Shown here: positions 58,481-64,000 of the stretch, piece after piece
Layout: each line of letters opens with the position of its first letter
Position numbering within the stretch: position 1 is the first letter of the stretch
Source of the DNA: Deroplatys truncata
Lineage: Eukaryota > Arthropoda > Insecta > Mantodea > Mantidae
DNA length: 64,000 bases
Assembly (NCBI GenBank): GCA_030765065.1
Contig: CM060978.1
Span: forward strand, 218,569,498-218,633,497
Direction: 5' to 3'
The notes under the pieces: model-generated
What the model saw: the letters and a program-made list of their open reading frames with translations, nothing else
Databases searched by the model: none
What the model was told of the DNA's origin: nothing
Position numbers and translations under genes: made by a program

Positions 58481-59426
58481 TCTGATGTGCTACACTCATA
58501 TACTTTCTCCACTCTTGTACACAATATTTTTACAAACGCTTATTCTCCATTTGCTTCATCTTAATCGAGATGTTAATCTTATTGCTAATTTTCTTGTAGG
58601 TGCAAGGGGAATTGCTAGGCTTTAAGCGATAGTCAAATATTTCAAGAGCTGGTTGCTATGTGGAGCATTCCATTCTCTTTGCATTACCAGGACAAAAAAA
58701 TGAATAACGAATTCCCATTTGAGAAAAAGTATAAGTATTGGAAAATTTAAGGGAATAACAAGCAACATCTCGAAAATGGTTCATTCAACAAAAAATGTAT
58801 ATGGCATAAATTCTGTATTTTAACGCGATCTACATTTTTTGTGTACAAAACTTTGTTTATCTCTTATAGTTTAGCAGTAATGCAAAAGTCGTTCACAATG
58901 AAGAATACTTTTGGAGACATTCCCAGAAAATTCAAGATATACATTTTATTTGTCATGAAAGTATCTTAAATATTCATTCATTCATTATCTGTTTACCCTC
59001 CTCTTATATAGGACTTACACCCCCCAGGACTTACAAGCGGGTGCCTGGGGTCAGAGGCCCGTCGAGGAGCAGACACTCATGGAGCAGACAGAGCATCCAG
59101 GATGGGTGATCAGCCCAATGCCTGGTATGGGATGAAGGAAGTAGATGAAACGAAATGTTGGTGAAAAGGATGAAAGGAAAGGTGATGATGGAGCAGTTGG
59201 TGGAATGAATGGCGGGGGAAACCGGAGATCCCGGAGAAAACCCGCCCAGACGCCGCTTCGTCCACCACAAATCCTACATGCAGGTCCCTGGGATTGAACC
59301 CGGGCTGCCTCGGTGGGAGGCGAGCGGTCTAACCGCTCGGCCACGGCGCCGCCTATCTTAAATATATGATATTTTAATCAGAATCGTCAGAGCCAGTTCT
59401 GAGAAAATTAAAAATTTCTAAAAATC
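58481..59426 (+). mobile_element. Family A repeat, split by a SINE, 3'-truncated
   Basis: Starts TCTGATGTGCTACACTC and runs to 'gaaagtatcttaaatat'. A SINE (58974-59353) interrupts it, then A resumes at 'tatcttaaatatatgat' and stops near 59426, where it meets a truncated Tc1. Confidence 0.87.
58974..59353 (-). mobile_element. tRNA-derived SINE (family C), copy 2, with 12 bp target duplication
   Basis: Minus-strand head 'GGCCGAGCGGTTAGACCGCT' (A box) and 'GGGTTCAATCCC' (B box) are better kept than in copy 1. The tail is TGAA-repeat (ATTCATTCATTCA on plus). TATCTTAAATAT flanks both sides (58962-58973 and 59354-59365). The insertion lies within a family A copy. Confidence 0.93.
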
Positions 59427-60120
59427 CCCGAATTGCTCTTCAACAGTGGGAAGCAAGAAGGTCCTTAAAATATCAATGTAGGTCTGCGCTGTGATCATGC
59501 CACGTGAAAACTAACAAGGGATGCAAGCCCCCGCCAAGAAAAACACGACCACACCTTAACACCACCACCTCCGAATTTCAGTGTTGGCACTACACACGCT
59601 AGCAGATGACGTTCACCGGGCATTCTCCATACCCACAAGCTGCCATCGGATCACCACATTATGTACCGTGATTCGACACTTCACACAACGTTTTGCCACT
59701 GTTCAATCGTGTAATGTTGACGCTCCTTACACCAAGCGAGGCGTCGTTTGGCATTTTCCTGTGTGATGTGTGGCTTATGAGCAGCCGCTCGACCATGGAA
59801 ACCAAGGTTTCTCACCTCACACCTGACATATTACTTAGAGTGGATCATGATGCAGTTTGGAATTACTGTGTGATAGACTGGATAGATGTCTGCCTATTAC
59901 TCTTTAGAACCCTCTTCAAATGTCGGCGATCTCTGTCAGTCAACAGACGCGGTCGGCCTATACGCTTTTGTGCTGTACATGTCCCTTCACGTTTCCACTT
60001 CACTAGTACATCAGAAATAGTGGACCTAGGGATGTTTAGTAGTGTGGAAATCTCGCATACGGACTTCTGACACAAGTGACACCCAATCACCTGACCACGT
60101 TCGAAGTCGGTGAGTTCCAT
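59427..60120 (-). pseudogene. Tc1 transposase fragment
   Basis: From Met 60120 (MELTDFERGQVIGCHLCQKS): 'SEISTLLNIPRS'-type HTH, 'KRIGRPRLLTDRDRRHLKRV', a stop after 'SIQSITQ' at 59863, then pieces including 'RMPGERHL' and an altered first catalytic site. Several stops; no second or third catalytic residue. Confidence 0.82.
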
Positions 60121-60264
60121 GGTGTTCCATTCTGCTGTTTCACGATTTCTAATGACTACTGAGGTCGCAGATAATGAGTACCAGGCAGTAGGTGGCAGCA
60201 CGATGCACATAAGATGAAAAACGTATGTTTGTAGGGTTGTCCGGAAACTTTTGATCACATAGTG
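59427..60264 (-). mobile_element. Tc1-like transposon, 3'-truncated copy 2
   Basis: Right end CACTATGTGATCAAAAGTTT (minus) next to TA at 60265-60266. It is the same family as 54950-56056 and keeps the ~115 bp missing there. The C-terminal third of the transposase is gone; the element is joined directly to a family A fragment on the left. Confidence 0.85.
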
Positions 60265-60266
60265 TA

Positions 60267-61026
60267 TCAATAAAGGAAAGAAATAAAGGGAAAAAAACAG
60301 ATTTTAAATCATAAGTTGAAGTTTTGTGGTTTTGGAAAATATTAGCCTAAATATTTTGAAAAATATTTATTATGGTTATTAATGTACTAACGTCGTAAAG
60401 GAGCGTTTTGGCCTGTGAAATTTAATACATGCCGACACTGAGGAACATTGCATACCGATATGGCCAAAAAAAACTAGTTACGCCTGACTCCTATGCAAGG
60501 TTTTAAGTATGCAATAGATCTGTGCAATAACAGTAACGGTCGCAGCAATAAAAAGCCTTCATGCTTTTAGGTTACATGTATAACTGCCAGGCTTTCAGAT
60601 TTGTTGTTAATTCGTGAAAGACGTAAAGTACAATTATGTGGCTAAAATTATGGAAGCGGTTTAAAGTGAATTCTTAGTTTGCTGCCTTTTACCTCAAAAT
60701 AAGTTTATACAAATAATAGTAGTATTGTTATTAATATTCAAGTACATTAACACTGTGGCGAACATATCAAAGATAGATGATTCAATTATAAACATTTACC
60801 GCTTTAAATCAATGCGACACCGCGAAACGATAACCTTTACGAATCATGAGTGTTTACCGGTACCAATTTATCATTACTAGTTTATTATTATTGGGTTTAT
60901 CATCACTTCACTAGCTTTTGTTTTAAAAACATTTCTACAAGATATTCGAGTTGTAATTATGGTTCGAGGTTGAGAAAAGTGATTTGTGTCACTGCTGGAA
61001 AGCTGATGATTGAAAGTCTCACGTAT
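60267..61026. other. No gene seen
   Basis: AT-rich spacer. Confidence 0.55.
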
Positions 61027-61812
61027 GGTACAAAGTTTCCGGTGACCTTCGCCCCAATGTTTACCTTACTTTCCGTGGCCTTCGCCCAAACTTTACTTTC
61101 CGGTGGCCTTCGCCCCAACTTTTAGGAATCAACTTGTGTTTTAATGTTTTCTTTAAATATTATGTATATTTATGTTTGTCTGGACTGCGTCAGTATTAAT
61201 TTGTAGAAACGTGCTTCTCTTAACAGTGGGTGGTGCGGTTAAAGAATGTAGGCTTACACAAATTATAATTTTTACTTCACTCTATTTATTAATCCTTCAG
61301 ACGATTATTTATTAATTACTTGCACTTTTTTAACACGTAAACTTTATAATATTCTCGCCGTAATGAATTTTCGTCTCATACTGAATACATATTAAACTTC
61401 TCGAGGACGCGTCTCGCTGTCTAATAGCAACTGACTTCTACCACCTAAATTTGTGCAATTTTCTCTACTTCAGTTTCTGATTGGCTAATCCTACTCCAAT
61501 AGAATTCTTTATTTAACTTAAGCTTTTTCTGGTTGTTGATTGGCAATTTATAAACTGTCTCAAAAATTACATTGTTGTTGCTCCAAGAATTACTAGTAGC
61601 ATTATTAAACTTTTCAATTCATTATTGCCTCAAGGTTATCTCATTGTTACTTCATTGTTAGTAACTTTTGACCTATTATTATCACAGCTTGTTAAATTAC
61701 CTATTACATTCACATAACATTTTATACTGTACATAATAATATAAACATAATACAATGACTGTTACATTCATTTTATATGTTATTTATACACATATTGCTT
61801 TTTAAAAGATGT
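61027..61812 (+). repeat. Family B dispersed repeat, copy 3, with internal triplication
   Basis: Same orientation as the other two. It starts at 'cacgtatggtac' with three tandem iterations of a ~30 bp unit 'ctttccggtggccttcgccc' (61035-61125); copies 1 and 2 have one or two. The interior shares 'gctttttctggttgttgatt' and the 3' landmarks, ending 'acacatattgctt'. Confidence 0.75.
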
Positions 61813-61989
61813 TCGTTCATGCTGTTATCCTTAATTAAAACCGAGTTTTCTCTCGATTAAAATATTATGCTTTTCTATTTCTTTAGAGGTTTTTGTTACT
61901 TGCTTTAAGACTTAAGATTATGTATGCACCCATCTCTACTGTTGTTGCAATGGTGATTCCTTGTTTAAAAATCCAAGTTGCTATTTGAA

Positions 61990-62466
61990 AGAGGGTAGGA
62001 TGTGTTTATCGGAGAGGGACACCTCACGCAATGCGACTACTTGCAGCAATGCAGCAATATTGTGGCTGCACCCCCTCCAGGGAGGCAGGATTTAGGTGAA
62101 GGAGCATTAGGTCTCAGGTCCGCAGGCAGACAGACACAGAGGTGCGCAGAAGTGTCTAATAATTATTCCAGTTTGAACACCCGCGCACCAGTAGAGGCGA
62201 AGAATCCCGAGAGAAGGGGGACAAGCGATCCTAACGGGCGGGAGAACGCACCCTGACGAGGAATCTTTCCAATGCGCAAACATCCACACCATCTGCTCGA
62301 AACCACCAAAACCTCAAGATCTGAAAACACAGCTGAAAAGTGAATGAGAGAGATGAAATGGGGTAAAGGAGAAATCGTGGTAGAATACACCACCCCGGCA
62401 TTCGCCTAGGCGACCAGGGGAAAACCACGAAAAACCCCATTAGTGGGCGGCGTTGCCACTCGGTTT
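61990..62466 (-). mobile_element. SINE-like element (family D relative)
   Basis: Minus-strand 'AAACCGAGTGGCAACGCCGC' resembles an A box without a clear B box. The core 'CGTGGTTTTCCCCTGG' and 'GGCGAATGCCGGGG' match the SINE at 56.3-56.8 kb. Probably a SINE that lost its B-box region. Confidence 0.6.
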
Positions 62467-63249
62467 GAAAGAGATTAGAATTGTTTATTGCCCTTTCGTA
62501 ATGGGTATTATTTATATATTTGGTATATTTTATTTGTGAATCATGTTATTAAATTACACTTTAGTTCTCTGCTGTAAATTAATTATAATTAATTGATGGA
62601 TTAAAGTATTAGTGGATCATTTGAATTACTCGGAAATGGATTCTTCCAAGAAATTCAACTGTTGTTTCCAATCCAAACAACATAATGAGTATGTTATCAA
62701 TACCAATGATAGTTGCTCTGCATAAGCAATGAATATTACAAACTGTAACAACTGCACAGTCAACATCACAATTACATCAAGGAACAGTAAAAACGCAAAC
62801 GTATATGCTTATTAATAAAATTATTGTTACACTTATTCTGTTGATTTAGTTTTGCCACAGGATTGCAATGAGGAATAATTCTATTTATTCTATCTTTTAC
62901 GCATTTTTAAAACTTTTACCAACAATGAAAATGTAATGTTTTATTTAAAAGTATATAAATTAAGTATGAGATAATTAAATATAGTATAGAATGTTACGAA
63001 TGTTAGGTTGTCATCCTGTCATATGTTAAAAGTGATTTTTATTCTGCTCGTAGGATTGCTGCATCTGGCCTTCAGCCCCATTCCGCAACCATTACTACTC
63101 GCAAGTGGAAAATAAAATTCCACTTTTAACACTTGTATCATAAATACCCCTTAAGGATAAAAGTTATCGTGCGATAGTCATAAAGCCGCCGTGAATTATA
63201 TTATATGTGAGTATTAAAGAAGTGTTATAGTCTCCAATGTGATTCTGTA
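62467..63249. other. No gene seen
   Basis: Very AT-rich spacer. Confidence 0.55.
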
Positions 63250-63748
63250 GGGAGCAGGAGTAGGACTAACTGTGGAGGGGGAGTTAACACCTTGACCTAC
63301 AAGATCTTTTGTGTCTGAACCCCCTGACGGAGTGCTCCGGGGGAGGGGTGAGAGGAGACAGAGGGCGGTCGGACCAAGAGACAAAACAAGGCAGAGGACA
63401 GGGTCCCTATCTTTTACCCATTGAAACTCCCCGGGGAGCAGGTTACCAGCTGGTGCAGCTGGAGACGAAGGGTTACACCCTGCGTCCTGCCATGCAACGT
63501 CGAGATTCCCGTCGACACTTTAAACCCTGAAATAGACCAAGCAGATGAAAGGTGAAGTGAAATGAGAATGGAGGTGAATTGGAGGGACAGGAAATTCGGG
63601 GGATGTAACGAACCTTCCCGGTATTAGCCGAGCGACCCGGGAAAACCCCAAAAAACCTATGGGTCACCAAGGTCGACCATGGGAATCGGACTCACGACCT
63701 CTCGAATGCGGGCACAGACGTTACCGCCTGAGCCAGCTCTTTCGGTTG
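63250..63748 (-). mobile_element. tRNA-derived SINE, same family as 43.6 kb
   Basis: Minus-strand head: A box in 'GAGCTGGCTCAGGCGGTAACG', then 'GTGAGTCCGATTCCC' (B box). It shares 'CCCGAATTTCCTGTCCCTCC' and the overall GC-rich body with 43591-44152, and 'GGGTTTTCCCGGGTCGC' with the family D core. Confidence 0.75.
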
Positions 63749-64000
63749 CATTTCTGTATATCGGCAGTAAATGAAAATTACAGCTATGCAGATACTATAA
63801 ACTCAGAGGGATTTAGCAAGCATGGTTAGTGAATCACTGCCAATTCCGTCTTCAGGGCAAAAAGTTGTGCTGTATTATTTACTTGGTAGTGACCTACATA
63901 ACACAATGCATGGTGATGTATGTATGTGCAAAGCAGGGCCATCATAAATCACAAAGAAACTGCTACAGTCTACTTCCTGCAGACCTGCTGGCGACGGCCG
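63749..64000. other. No gene seen to window end
   Basis: Spacer, nothing recognised. Confidence 0.5.

Overview
The window is AT-rich eukaryotic nuclear DNA, almost certainly from an arthropod and most likely an insect with a large, repeat-rich genome. The evidence is the element mix: Tc1 and mariner DNA transposons, a Tx1/L1-like LINE, a Ty3/gypsy LTR element, several tRNA-derived SINE families, and degenerate copies of an arthropod multicopy protein family. A polyneopteran insect would fit the SINE style, but that is a guess. I see no cellular single-copy gene, no tRNA or rRNA gene, no CRISPR array and nothing bacterial. The window is mobile DNA and its decay products set in featureless AT-rich DNA.

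Layout. Positions 1-13 kb hold scattered copies of a dispersed ~860 bp repeat (called family A here), a SINE with a perfect 13 bp target duplication at 1.1-1.3 kb, and one copy of a ~1 kb non-coding repeat (family B). A 36 bp minisatellite lies at 13.4-14.3 kb. A broken N-terminal part of the arthropod multicopy gene lies at 15.5-16.6 kb, and its missing C-terminal part lies on the other strand at 22.5-23.0 kb. Between them is a cluster of old family A copies, one of which is interrupted by a dead mariner at 18.9-20.0 kb.

Positions 23.2-28.4 kb hold a full-length LINE on the minus strand. Both its ORFs are open and it has a 7 bp target duplication; it is the only element here that looks potentially functional. 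Positions 31.9-39.9 kb hold a Ty3/gypsy-type LTR retrotransposon on the plus strand, complete in layout (LTR, primer site, gag, pro, RT, RNase H, integrase, LTR) but inactivated by stops and frameshifts. A mariner with 38 bp inverted ends and a nearly complete transposase follows at 40.0-41.6 kb.

Positions 46.8-52.4 kb hold a head-to-tail array of family A units, full-length and truncated. Its ends, central CA microsatellite and tandem growth recall the HINE/DINE-1 (Helentron-derived) type of non-autonomous element. The last 10 kb is a nest of SINEs, two related dead Tc1 copies, a third family B copy and spacer.

Relative ages can be read from nesting. Family A was present before the mariner at 18.9 kb and the SINE at 59.0 kb, both of which landed inside A copies with clear target duplications. 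The LINE insertion looks the youngest.
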